Assembly (NCBI GenBank): GCA_043808305.1
Contig: JAZDFB010000049.1
Location: forward strand, 1-7,996
Length of the DNA stretch: 7,996 bases
Reading direction: 5' to 3'
Source: JBBAAP01 sp043808305
GTDB taxonomy: Bacteria > Planctomycetota > MHYJ01 > JACQXL01
Shown here: positions 1-6,093 of the stretch, one piece after another
Layout: each line of letters starts with the position of its first letter
How positions within the stretch are numbered: position 1 is the stretch's first letter
Made by a program: the position numbers and the translations under genes
Notes under the pieces: model-generated
The model's database searches: none
What the model saw: the letters and a program-made list of their open reading frames with translations, nothing else
What the model was told of the DNA's origin: nothing

Positions 1-1
1 G

Positions 2-385
2 AACGTTATCTGCGTGGTGGAAACACACGACGATTTCCGGGGTATTGAGAAAACCGGCTCTTACAGCGGGGTTTACCATATTCTGTTAGGCCGAATCGCG
101 CCGCTGGAGGATTGCGGCCCGGATAAGTTAACCATAGGACAACTGCTTAACCGCATCCGGCAGGATGCTAATATCAGGGAGCTTATTTTAGCTACTAACC
201 CGACCATGGAAGGGGACAATACGGCTCTTTACCTGAAACAGGAAATAGCCAATATTTTACCACAGGGCAGGCAGGTTAAGATAACCCGGCTGGCCCGGGG
301 CATACCGGCCGGAAGCACTATCGGCTACATTAATAAGGCGACGCTGTCCGAGTCATTGTCAGGCCGGCAGGAATACGCGAAATAA
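2..385 (+). CDS. recR: Recombination mediator protein RecR, 3' part (5' end outside window)
   Basis: This is the C-terminal part (about 127 residues of a protein usually near 200) of RecR, which works with RecF/RecO to load RecA onto single-stranded gaps during recombinational repair in the cytoplasm. The Toprim domain is visible: it opens with VVETHDDFRGIEKTGSYSG, followed by the family-typical YHILLGRIAPLEDCGP. ILATNPTMEGDNTALYL matches the conserved ATNPTxEGxxTALYL block, and RLARGIPAG matches the RLARGxPxG block. The end, TLSESLSGRQE, matches the usual TLxxALxGRxE terminus, so the 3' end is intact. The N-terminal helix-hairpin-helix and zinc finger lie upstream of the window. The reading frame is open from base 2. 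The GTG at position 14 is an internal codon, not the start. The stop is 2 nt before rpoN, which suggests co-transcription. Confidence 0.95.
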   Translation, partial: NVICVVETHDDFRGIEKTGSYSGVYHILLGRIAPLEDCGPDKLTIGQLLNRIRQDANIRELILATNPTMEGDNTALYLKQEIANILPQGRQVKITRLARGIPAGSTIGYINKATLSESLSGRQEYAK

Positions 386-387
386 CA

Positions 388-1815
388 ATGGTTGACCAGA
401 ATAAGATGTCGTTAGGCATGTCTCCGCGGATGGAACAGAGACTGAAGCTTTCAGCCCTGCAAATCCAGGCCATGGAAATATTACAGCTCCAGCGGATGGA
501 ACTGCTGAATAAGATTAAAGAGGAACTGGAATCGAACCCGACCCTGGAAGTAATTGAAGAGACGGAAAGCAAGGATGAGCCGGTTGCCGCACCGGAAAAC
601 ACGGACGAGAATGCCGAGGCGGCTGAAGAGAAAGAGGATATTGTCGAGAAGATAGACAATACCCGGGACGAGATGCCGGCGCCCAGTTACAAAAGATACG
701 ATGGGGTGAACAAGAAGGATGAGGCTATCCAGAACACACCGGCCCCGACATTGACGCTTCAGGATTACATTTACCATCAATTCATAGCCATAAATATCAC
801 CGACGAGCAGCGTAAGATAGGGGAGCAGATTATATATAACATCGACAGCGAAGGTTATCTCAAGACGCCCATAGAAGAAATCGCCCAAACGACCGGGGTT
901 ATGCCGGACTTGGCCAAGAGCGTGCTGACTTTGATACAGCATCTTGACCCGCCGGGCGTGGGCGCGACATCGCTTGAAGAGTGCCTGATATTGCAGCTTG
1001 ATGACGAGGATTCGGAACTGGAACTTAAGAAAACGATAATCAGCCGGTATCTTAAGGATATAGAAGAAAACCGGATTCCCCAAATCGCCAAGAAGCTGGG
1101 CCTGTCCGTTGAAGAGTTGAACGATGTGATTAAGGAGATAGAGCACCTCAACCCGCATCCGGGCGCGGATTTCGACCCGGACAAGATATCATACGTGGCG
1201 CCGGATGTGACGATAAAAGAAATTGACGGCAATTACGAGATTATCCTGGAAAACGATTATATCCCGCGGATGCGCATCAGCAATTATTACCAGCAGATGG
1301 CCCAGCAGAACATCGGCGGCAAGACGGCCAGGGATTTTATCCAGGGCAAAATGGAATCTGCCAAGCGGCTGATTAACGCCATAGAACTCCGGCAGAGGAC
1401 GCTCAGGCGCATCAGCCAGACTATCGTAGACATACAAACGGATTTTTTTAAGCACGGCATTACCCGCCTGAAGTCCCTTAAAATGAAAGAAGTGGCCAAG
1501 AAATTAGGGCTTCATATTTCGACCATCAGCCGGGCAATTTCCAATAAATACATCCAGACGCCAAACGGATTGTTCCGGATGAAATTCTTTTTTAGCTCAT
1601 CCACGGAGATGCCGTCGGGCCAGCAGATGACCCAGCAGAACGTCCTGAACGCCCTGAAGGAGATAGTAAATAAGGAAGATAAGAAGACACCTTTGCGCGA
1701 TGCGCAGATTATGGATATCCTGAAATCGAAGCAGTTCCCGGTGTCGCGCCGGACCGTGGCCAAGTACCGGACCATGCTTAAGATACCGTCGATTGCCAAA
1801 AGAAAGGCTTATTGA
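388..1815 (+). CDS. rpoN: RNA polymerase sigma-54 factor RpoN
   Basis: A 475-residue sigma-54 factor, of normal length. It directs RNA polymerase to -24/-12 promoters that need an enhancer-binding AAA+ activator. Region I is residues ~7-55 (LGMSPRMEQRLKL, then leucine- and glutamine-rich sequence ending in NPTLEV). An acidic region II covers ~56-120, and the core-binding region III covers ~120-340. The DNA-binding helix-turn-helix is at ~366-399 (KKLGLHISTISRAISNKYIQ, then TPNGLFRMKFFFSS). The RpoN box is at 453-462 and reads SRRTVAKYRT, against the canonical ARRTVAKYRE, so the A and E positions differ. The ATG at 388 is used here. A second ATG at 406 (protein starting MSLGMSPRM) would match the usual sigma-54 N-terminus as well; neither has a clear ribosome-binding site. 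The gene sits between recR and a MoxR ATPase with gaps of 2 and 3 nt. I saw no convincing -24/-12 promoter in this window, so its targets are presumably elsewhere. Confidence 0.97.
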   Translation: MVDQNKMSLGMSPRMEQRLKLSALQIQAMEILQLQRMELLNKIKEELESNPTLEVIEETESKDEPVAAPENTDENAEAAEEKEDIVEKIDNTRDEMPAPSYKRYDGVNKKDEAIQNTPAPTLTLQDYIYHQFIAINITDEQRKIGEQIIYNIDSEGYLKTPIEEIAQTTGVMPDLAKSVLTLIQHLDPPGVGATSLEECLILQLDDEDSELELKKTIISRYLKDIEENRIPQIAKKLGLSVEELNDVIKEIEHLNPHPGADFDPDKISYVAPDVTIKEIDGNYEIILENDYIPRMRISNYYQQMAQQNIGGKTARDFIQGKMESAKRLINAIELRQRTLRRISQTIVDIQTDFFKHGITRLKSLKMKEVAKKLGLHISTISRAISNKYIQTPNGLFRMKFFFSSSTEMPSGQQMTQQNVLNALKEIVNKEDKKTPLRDAQIMDILKSKQFPVSRRTVAKYRTMLKIPSIAKRKAY

Positions 1816-1818
1816 ACA

Positions 1819-2841
1819 ATGCCGATTGAACAAGAAGTCAATATATTACAGCAGAAGATATCCGATCTGAAGAAAGAGATTTCCGGTATTGTCGTCGGGC
1901 ACGACGAGGTGGTCGAACAAGTCATCATAGCAATGCTGGCCGGCGGGCACTCGCTTATGGAAGGCGTGCCGGGCATCGGCAAGACGTTATTGGTTAAGAG
2001 CATCAGCCGGTGCCTGAATCTTTCTTTTGGGCGGATACAGTTCACGCCGGACCTGATGCCGGGCGATATTACCGGCACCAACATCATCGTGGATGACCCG
2101 TCCGGCAAAAAGGTGTTCCAGTTCCAGCCCGGCCCGGTATTCCATAACATTATCCTGGCGGATGAAATCAACCGGGCGACGCCTAAAACCCAGTCGGCTT
2201 TATTGGAGTCAATGCAGGAGACGACCGTGACGATTAACGGGGTGAAATACGACCTGCCCCGTCCATTCCTGGTTCTGGCCACCCAGAACCCGATAGAGAT
2301 GGAAGGGACTTATCCGCTGCCCGAGGCGCAACTGGACAGGTTTTTCTTTAAAATCACGATGAAGATGCCGTCGTTGGTTGAGTTCAACGAGATTATTAAC
2401 CGGACTACGGGCGAAGTTAAAACGGCATTAAAATCCGTATTCAGCCAGGATGAAATAACCCGGGCCGGCCAATTGCTCAGGCAGGTGCCGATAGCATCGC
2501 ATCTGGTTGAATATACCAGCAAGCTGGTTATGGCGACTCACCCACAAAGCGAATTCAGCACGGAATCGGTGCGGAAATACGTGCGATACGGGGCCAGCCC
2601 GCGCGGGGCGCAATCGATTGTTCTGGCCGCCAAGGCCTGCGCCATTATCCGGGGCCGGTTCAACGTGGCTCAGGAAGATATTATTAAAATGTCGTTCCCG
2701 GCGCTTAAGCACAGGTTAATCCTTAACCTTGAGGGTGAGACTTCGGGTATCGCACCCGATGAAATCATCCGTGATATTGTTGATAGTCTGCCAAAGGTGC
2801 CGGAACAAGTATCTAAGTTGTTTTCCTTGACAGAGCCTTGA
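1819..2841 (+). CDS. MoxR-family AAA+ ATPase
   Basis: A 340-residue AAA+ ATPase of the MoxR family, the usual length. These proteins act as chaperone-like ATPases that help mature or regulate partner proteins, often von Willebrand factor A (VWA) domain proteins. Walker A is GVPGIGKT at residues 49-56, Walker B is IILADEINRA at 111-120, and sensor 1 is LATQNP at ~153-158. The MoxR signature EGTYPLPEAQLDRF is at ~162-175, and FTPDLMPGDITG (75-86) is also typical. The remaining ~120 residues fit the helical lid domain. The ATG lies 3 nt after the rpoN stop, so it is probably translated from the same mRNA. The usual MoxR companions (DUF58 and VWA/Bat genes) are not next to it. The next gene is an unrelated coiled-coil membrane protein, so the client cannot be deduced. 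The family assignment is firm and the function is not. Confidence 0.95.
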   Translation: MPIEQEVNILQQKISDLKKEISGIVVGHDEVVEQVIIAMLAGGHSLMEGVPGIGKTLLVKSISRCLNLSFGRIQFTPDLMPGDITGTNIIVDDPSGKKVFQFQPGPVFHNIILADEINRATPKTQSALLESMQETTVTINGVKYDLPRPFLVLATQNPIEMEGTYPLPEAQLDRFFFKITMKMPSLVEFNEIINRTTGEVKTALKSVFSQDEITRAGQLLRQVPIASHLVEYTSKLVMATHPQSEFSTESVRKYVRYGASPRGAQSIVLAAKACAIIRGRFNVAQEDIIKMSFPALKHRLILNLEGETSGIAPDEIIRDIVDSLPKVPEQVSKLFSLTEP

Positions 2842-2880
2842 TTGCTGTTAAGGTATGCCCAAATATCCAAAACTTAATTT

Positions 2881-2886
2881 AGGAGG
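2881..2886 (+). promoter_or_regulatory. Strong ribosome-binding site that fixes the start of the coiled-coil gene
   Basis: A perfect AGGAGG Shine-Dalgarno core lies 6 nt before the ATG at 2893. A TTG at 2887 is in frame but directly abuts this site, so it cannot be the start. The gene upstream ends at 2841 and the 51-nt gap shows no obvious terminator, so the mRNA may continue through from moxR. Confidence 0.85.
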
Positions 2887-2892
2887 TTGAGC

Positions 2893-4353
2893 ATGAGTGA
2901 TTTAGAAAACAACAAAAATGAGAGTTTTGAGCCCGAAGACAACAAGCAGAATCCGGAAGGCGCAGCCAAAGAAGAAGAGGCGTTTGTATTCGAGTCGGAA
3001 TCAGGCGCCGAGGCGCCGGTCGAACCCAACCCCAAGCCGGAAGATGCACCCAAGGATAAGATTGAGGATACTAAGGACGCCCCGATTCCGCTTGATGCAG
3101 GCGTGGATAAAAACAAGAAAGACAAGGATTCACGAAAGAAGTTCACGCCGACCCAGCCGACCCCGGCCGCAAAGAAATTAACTTATATCGTCCTTTTCCA
3201 GGGCTTGTTGTTGCTGGTTACGGTAGTCCTTGACATTATGTTTTTCTTTGAATCCAACGACTTGAAAAAAGTGGTAAGTGAACGCGATACCAAGATAAAG
3301 TCGGTGACTAAAGACAGGGATGAATTGCAGTCCGATATGAAGAAGGCGCGCGAGCTTATTGAGAAGCTCAACGAAGATGTCAAGCGCCTGACCGGCGACA
3401 AAGCCGGACTGGAGTCCGAATTAGCCACGCTGTCCGAGATACGCGCTAATCTGGTCAAGGAAAAGTCAGACGTAAGCAATCAGCTTAGCGACCTCCAGAC
3501 CGAACACAGCAAGAAGCTTCAGGAGTTGGCTGAGGTTTCCAACAACCTGAAAAACCTTGAGGCCGACTACAAGAAAGTGGTGGACGAAAAGGCGGCCAAG
3601 GATAAGGATTTGGAAAAGGCTAATGCCGATTACGCCGAGCTCAAAAAGAATTTCGACGAGTTGACGACAAATTACGAGATACTCAAGAAATCACAGGCGA
3701 TAAGCCAGGAACAGTTCGCCTTAATATACGAGGCATACAAGGCGCCGGCCGGTAAAATGATTGATAGCCTGGCCGCGGTCCAGGCGTCTTTGGAATCCGG
3801 AAGTGATTTCCGTTTGTTCAATGAGGCATTAAAAACGCTGGAGATACCTTATGGGGAGCTGGTTACGTCGCTCAACCAGACCTCGATAAATTTTACGTCT
3901 TTCAAATTAATGAAGCTGGCGTATGATAATTACCTGGAATCGCTGGATCGTTGGAAAACGCTGGCCCGCCTGAATCCGACCGGCAAGCCCGGCAACTGGG
4001 CGACTAAAACGATCAAGACGGAAGACCCGATAGTTTCGGCCGAGGACCGGCCGTGGGTTGACCATCTTCAGTACATCTGGAAACAGTCCGCGGTATATAT
4101 CAAAGCCAGCCGCGTTTTGCTGTCAGCGCAAGAATGGTTCCTGTATGACCAGTGCCCGGCTTGCGACGGCAAGCATTCGTTTGTCTGTATCAAGTGCGGC
4201 GGAGACGGCAAGTGTTTCAGCTGCAAAGGGCAAGGGTTCACCGAACTGGCCGGGGTGGTTATCAAGTGCGAGGCCTGCGAAGGCAGCTCGCGCTGCCCGC
4301 TCTGTAACGGCAGCCAGAATATTCCCTGCCCGGTGTGCCAGTTTAATAAGTAG
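2893..4353 (+). CDS. Membrane-anchored coiled-coil protein with DnaJ-like cysteine-rich C-terminus, function unknown
   Basis: A 486-residue protein that I do not recognise as a named family. Residues 1-95 are hydrophilic, acidic and proline-rich, and become strongly basic just before a single hydrophobic segment at ~97-119 (LTYIVLFQGLLLLVTVVLDI). No cleavable signal peptide is visible. By the positive-inside rule the N-terminus should be cytoplasmic and the rest periplasmic. Residues ~122-268 are Lys/Glu/Leu-rich heptad-like sequence, very probably a long coiled coil. Residues ~270-415 look globular. The C-terminus has six CxxC pairs: C421/424, C432/435, C441/444, C459/462, C468/471 and C479/482. 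Five have a glycine two residues after the second cysteine (CxxCxG), as in the DnaJ zinc-binding domain, which normally has four such repeats. The extra pairs could bind a third metal ion (inference). There is no J domain, so it is not DnaJ. Its place after rpoN and moxR may mean shared expression. Confidence 0.85.
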   Translation: MSDLENNKNESFEPEDNKQNPEGAAKEEEAFVFESESGAEAPVEPNPKPEDAPKDKIEDTKDAPIPLDAGVDKNKKDKDSRKKFTPTQPTPAAKKLTYIVLFQGLLLLVTVVLDIMFFFESNDLKKVVSERDTKIKSVTKDRDELQSDMKKARELIEKLNEDVKRLTGDKAGLESELATLSEIRANLVKEKSDVSNQLSDLQTEHSKKLQELAEVSNNLKNLEADYKKVVDEKAAKDKDLEKANADYAELKKNFDELTTNYEILKKSQAISQEQFALIYEAYKAPAGKMIDSLAAVQASLESGSDFRLFNEALKTLEIPYGELVTSLNQTSINFTSFKLMKLAYDNYLESLDRWKTLARLNPTGKPGNWATKTIKTEDPIVSAEDRPWVDHLQYIWKQSAVYIKASRVLLSAQEWFLYDQCPACDGKHSFVCIKCGGDGKCFSCKGQGFTELAGVVIKCEACEGSSRCPLCNGSQNIPCPVCQFNK

Positions 4354-4354
4354 A

Positions 4355-4391
4355 CCTGAGGAAAACGGTAATTCCCGGTGTTTTAATCAGG
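4355..4391 (+). terminator. Possible bidirectional terminator hairpin between convergent genes
   Basis: CCTGA (4355-4359) can pair with TCAGG (4387-4391), and AAAAC (4362-4366) with GTTTT (4380-4384), separated by a symmetric 2x2 internal loop. It begins just after the stop of the coiled-coil gene and ends just before the stop of the convergent GIY-YIG gene, where a two-way terminator would be expected. The stem is weak and has no long T-run, so this is tentative. Confidence 0.35.
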
Positions 4392-4396
4392 CAGGA

Positions 4397-4642
4397 TCAC
4401 CTTTTATTCCTAACTAACGCTTTTTTCATTTTCCGGGTCATTTTCTTTATGGCTCTCTCGCGCTTGAAAGCGGCTGATAGATCAGGGCACTTTTTTTTAT
4501 AAATGAGTCTGACCGGCCTTCTTGACCGGGTATAACGCGCGCCTTTGCCGGAATTATGGGCGTCAATTCTTTTGCGGATATTGTTAGTGATACCGGTATA
4601 AAATGAGCCGTCAACGCATTTTAATATATAGACATGCCACAT
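4397..4642 (-). CDS. Small GIY-YIG nuclease-domain protein (UPF0213/YhbQ type)
   Basis: An 81-residue stand-alone GIY-YIG domain, the normal size for the UPF0213/YhbQ/YazA group. The N-terminal MWHVYILKCVDGSFYTGIT carries both halves of the core, VYIL and YTGI. It is followed by the conserved basic helix with NNIRKRIDAHNSGKGARYT and the RRPVRLIY strand. E62 in FKRERAIKK is the likely metal-binding glutamate. The C-terminus is very basic, which fits nucleic acid binding. The start at 4642 was chosen because family members begin with M-x-VYIL. A longer frame back to 4711 adds 23 residues with no family resemblance and would enter the repeat array. Family members are predicted endonucleases whose cellular role is poorly known. 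It is convergent with the coiled-coil gene and sits beside a hairpin array. Confidence 0.9.
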   Translation of the reverse strand: MWHVYILKCVDGSFYTGITNNIRKRIDAHNSGKGARYTRSRRPVRLIYKKKCPDLSAAFKRERAIKKMTRKMKKALVRNKR

Positions 4643-4824
4643 AGAAATAATATTGCCCCTGACGGAATAGCAGCCTTCGGTTAACTTAACTAATTTCGTA
4701 TGAAGATGCACTAATCCCGCTGGAATAGGTCCCTAAAGGGAGGCTACGCACCCGGAACCCCGCTAATGCGGGATAAGGTGCCGGGTAACTCGTTGCACTC
4801 GAACCGGCACTAATAAGGTGCCAC

Positions 4825-4899
4825 TCCCGCATAAGTGCGGGATTTCGCTGTGGCTCAATAAGTCCGCGGAGTTTATCCCGCCTTCGGGCGGGGCTCCAA
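4825..4899 (-). repeat. 75-nt core repeat, copy A (inverted relative to copy B at 6094-6168)
   Basis: The reverse complement of this stretch matches 6094-6168 over all 75 nt with two mismatches. It contains a GGAG..CCCGCC/GGCGGG..CTCC hairpin (4868-4897) and a TCCCGCA/TGCGGGA hairpin (4825-4842), joined by a non-palindromic segment including TTATTGAGCCACAG. Near-identity without an open coding frame suggests recent copying or gene conversion. Confidence 0.9.
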
Positions 4900-4910
4900 G
4901 TGGCACTAAC

Positions 4911-4947
4911 CCAGTGCAAATATCACTAAGCCTGTTTTTTGCACTGG
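4911..4947. repeat. 10-bp-stem hairpin module present only in the long array
   Basis: CCAGTGCAAA (4911-4920) pairs perfectly with TTTGCACTGG (4938-4947) around a 17-nt loop. The short copy at 6055-6190 lacks this module, so it was gained by one copy or lost by the other. In the + direction the T-run (4935-4940) lies within the stem and loop rather than after it, so it does not look like a standard terminator. For a transcript leaving tRNA-Leu on the - strand, it would be the second hairpin encountered. Confidence 0.75.
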
Positions 4948-4987
4948 ATAAGATGGCAGTAACTCTCTTTGGTCGAACTGCCATTAA

Positions 4988-5071
4988 TGCGGAAGGGGGG
5001 ATTTGAACCCCCAAGCCCTAACGGGCATTAGGTCCTGAACCTAACGCGTCTGCCAGTTCCGCCACTCCCGC
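4988..5071 (-). tRNA. tRNA-Leu (anticodon CAG)
   Basis: An 84-nt class II tRNA reading GCGGGAGTGGCGGAACTGGC at its 5' end. The acceptor stem GCGGGAG pairs with CTTCCGC (one G:U). The anticodon stem TTAGG/CCTAA encloses TTCAGGA, with anticodon CAG at 5037-5035. The long variable arm CCC-GTTA-GGG and the T arm GGGGG-TTCAAAT-CCCCC are intact. The discriminator is A at 4988, and CCA is not encoded, so it must be added by nucleotidyltransferase. It decodes CUG. A palindromic repeat element starts at the next base, and smpB is divergent. Confidence 0.96.
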
Positions 5072-5090
5072 GCCGGAATTAAGTTTAGTT

Positions 5091-5119
5091 CTTTTATCAT
5101 TTACTCTTGACGTTGTCAC
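5091..5119 (-). promoter_or_regulatory. Weak candidate promoter for tRNA-Leu
   Basis: On the - strand, GTGACA (5119-5114) is followed after 17 nt by TAAAAG (5096-5091), about 20 nt before the tRNA 5' end. The boxes are imperfect and the area is AT-rich, so chance matches are likely. It would overlap the divergent smpB promoter candidate. Confidence 0.3.
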
Positions 5120-5134
5120 TATTTTTAGTATATT
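5107..5134 (+). promoter_or_regulatory. Candidate sigma-70-type promoter for smpB(-ssrA)
   Basis: TTGACG (5107-5112) and TATATT (5129-5134) are spaced by 16 nt, each one mismatch from consensus. A start near 5141 would give a leader of about 20 nt before the smpB ATG. The smpB start has no clear Shine-Dalgarno sequence. No convincing separate promoter was found just before ssrA, so both genes may be transcribed from here. Confidence 0.55.
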
Positions 5135-5161
5135 TTATAACATTAACTAAAACAGTATCAT

Positions 5162-5614
5162 ATGAGCAGTAACATTAAAATCATACTAAAAAACCGGAAA
5201 GCGTATTTCAACTACGAGATACTCGATAAATACGAGGCAGGCCTGGTTCTATTCGGGATGGAGGTTAAGTCGTTGCGTGAAGGCAAGGTCAGCATCAACG
5301 AGGCGTTTGCCCGGCCTTCGGATAACGAGCTATTCATTTACCAGATAGACATAGCGGTCTATAAAAACGCCCGGGCCGACGGCTATCAGCCCAAGCGGCC
5401 CAGGAAATTGCTTCTCCATAAGAACGAGATAGCCCGGCTTATCGGCCGGATAATGGAAAAAGGCTTGACTTTAATCCCGCTGGCGCTATACTTCAAAGAC
5501 GGCATCGCCAAACTGGAGCTCGGCCTGGCCCGGGGTAAGAAATTGTACGATAAACGGGAATCACTCAAGGAAAAATCGGTCCAGCGTGATATCCAAAAGG
5601 CGATGAAAAGATAA
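5162..5614 (+). CDS. smpB: SsrA-binding protein SmpB
   Basis: A 150-residue SmpB of normal length. It binds the tRNA-like domain of tmRNA and brings it to ribosomes stalled on mRNAs without a stop codon, taking the place of the missing anticodon stem. Family blocks visible are NRKAYFNYEI (11-20), the beta-barrel motif GMEVKSLREGKVSI (32-45), RKLLLHKNEIARLIG (81-95), KGLTLIPLALYFKDG (100-114) and LELGLARGKKLYDKRE (118-133). The basic C-terminal tail (SLKEKSVQRDIQKAMKR) is the part that enters the mRNA channel and folds into a helix there. The ATG at 5162 gives the expected N-terminus, although no clear ribosome-binding site precedes it. The tmRNA gene follows after 85 nt, so the two partners of trans-translation are encoded side by side. 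Confidence 0.97.
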   Translation: MSSNIKIILKNRKAYFNYEILDKYEAGLVLFGMEVKSLREGKVSINEAFARPSDNELFIYQIDIAVYKNARADGYQPKRPRKLLLHKNEIARLIGRIMEKGLTLIPLALYFKDGIAKLELGLARGKKLYDKRESLKEKSVQRDIQKAMKR

Positions 5615-5660
5615 TGATTGTGGTCCCGATGCAGCCTATTGGCTTCATAGGATTTTATTT

Positions 5661-5691
5661 CGCGATAACTCCGCCTCAGGCGGATAACAGC
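5661..5691. repeat. Solo palindromic element between smpB and ssrA
   Basis: TCCGCC-TCA-GGCGGA (5670-5684) is a perfect 6-bp hairpin. Beyond it, CGC (5661-5663) and GCG (5689-5691) can pair after an unpaired internal loop. Read on the - strand it has the form GCTGTTA..GCC..GGC..AGTTAT, like the GGCTGTTA..AGTTACAGCC hairpins after glnA, so it may be a single unit of the same family. It ends 9 nt before the tmRNA 5' end and could be a weak terminator, a processing signal or only an insertion. Confidence 0.5.
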
Positions 5692-5699
5692 GAGTAAGA

Positions 5700-6054
5700 G
5701 GGGGTGAACAGGCTTCGACCGGGTTGTTTGTTGCAGTCGTTGCATACCGAGGTTGCCGGGAGGCCTCGTTAAAAACCTGGCAAAATAATGTAGGTGCCGA
5801 ACCTGCATATAACCTGGCTGCTTAATGCGGCCACGCTGATCTGTTCTTGCCTGCGAGGGCAGAACCCGGCGTCAAAGTAGTAGGCTACGGTTTGAGCCGC
5901 GCCCGAAGGGCTCGGCCGGAAACTAAAACTTTGGGCTAACCTGGTATCAGCCGGTGTCAGGGCGGTTATCAGGCGACACTTAAATCAGACACTTTGTATG
6001 GAGATACGGCTGTGGTAACACTTTGGGACGGGGGTTCGATTCCCCCCACCTCCA
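5700..6054 (+). ncRNA. ssrA: Transfer-messenger RNA (tmRNA), one-piece form
   Basis: A 355-nt tmRNA, which rescues stalled ribosomes and tags the incomplete protein for degradation. The 5' end GGGGGTGAACAGGCTTCGAC and the 3' end GGGGGTTCGATTCCCCCC-ACCTCCA form the tRNA-Ala-like domain. The seven-base acceptor arms GGGGGTG and CACCTCC pair and contain a G3:U70 wobble, the alanine identity signal. The discriminator is A at 6054, and CCA is not encoded. The pseudoknot region before the tag (CCTCGTTAAAAACCTGGC) has the usual form. The tag frame is at 5796-5825. The order is the standard unpermuted one. smpB lies immediately upstream. A repeat element starts at the very next base, 6055. The ends were set by acceptor-stem pairing. 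Confidence 0.97.
5796..5825 (+). other. tmRNA tag-peptide frame (AEPAYNLAA)
   Basis: The resume codon GCC follows TAGGT, matching the conserved UAG-N-N-resume pattern. Translation gives A-E-P-A-Y-N-L-A-A and then TAA. With the alanine carried by tmRNA itself, the added tag would be AAEPAYNLAA. The hydrophobic LAA ending is the usual ClpXP/ClpAP degradation signal. The tag has only one charged residue and a proline in third position. Confidence 0.92.
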
Positions 6055-6093
6055 TTAGTGGCAGTTCGACCAAAGGGAGTTATACTTCGGCAG

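Larger units (their letters stand above)
4704..4987 (-). repeat. Long copy of a modular hairpin-repeat element, abutting the tRNA-Leu 3' end
   Basis: This gene-free stretch is almost wholly built of inverted repeats. Reading the - strand from the tRNA end there is a 28-nt head (4987-4960), an 8-bp hairpin (4953-4984), a 10-bp hairpin (4911-4947), and a 75-nt core (4899-4825) holding two CCCGC/GCGGG stems. Then come GGCAC/GTGCC (4806-4822), GTGCCGG/CCGGCAC (4778-4810), CACC..CCCGC/GCGGG..GGTG (4749-4780), TCCCT/AGGGA (4730-4741) and a 19-nt tail (4722-4704). Some hairpins overlap and are alternatives. A motif CACTAA recurs between modules (4709, 4808, 4904 and 4924). Head, core and tail recur inverted at 6055-6190. 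No coding potential is apparent; frames open here are translations of the palindromes. A gene-free gap of about 60 nt (4643-4703) to the GIY-YIG start shows nothing further. Confidence 0.85.

Noticed and set aside
4643..4711. Upstream extension of the GIY-YIG protein by 23 residues
   Set aside because: The extension has no family resemblance. Relatives start at M-x-VYIL, which corresponds to 4642.
4902..4919. TGGCAC..TGC as a sigma-54 -24/-12 promoter
   Set aside because: The spacing between the GG and GC elements is 12 nt rather than 10, and the site lies in a repeat module with no gene downstream in that orientation.
4818..5006. Open + frame over the tRNA-side array, sharing the peptide HKCGISLWLNKSAEFIPP with a - frame at 6080-6286
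   Set aside because: Both frames are translations of the 75-nt core repeat, and the first also runs into the antisense of tRNA-Leu. Shared peptide sequence reflects the DNA repeat. Neither has a ribosome-binding site or family resemblance.
4763..5014. Open - frame containing GVQIPPS
   Set aside because: That peptide is the typical translation of a tRNA T arm (here tRNA-Leu); the rest is palindromic repeat.
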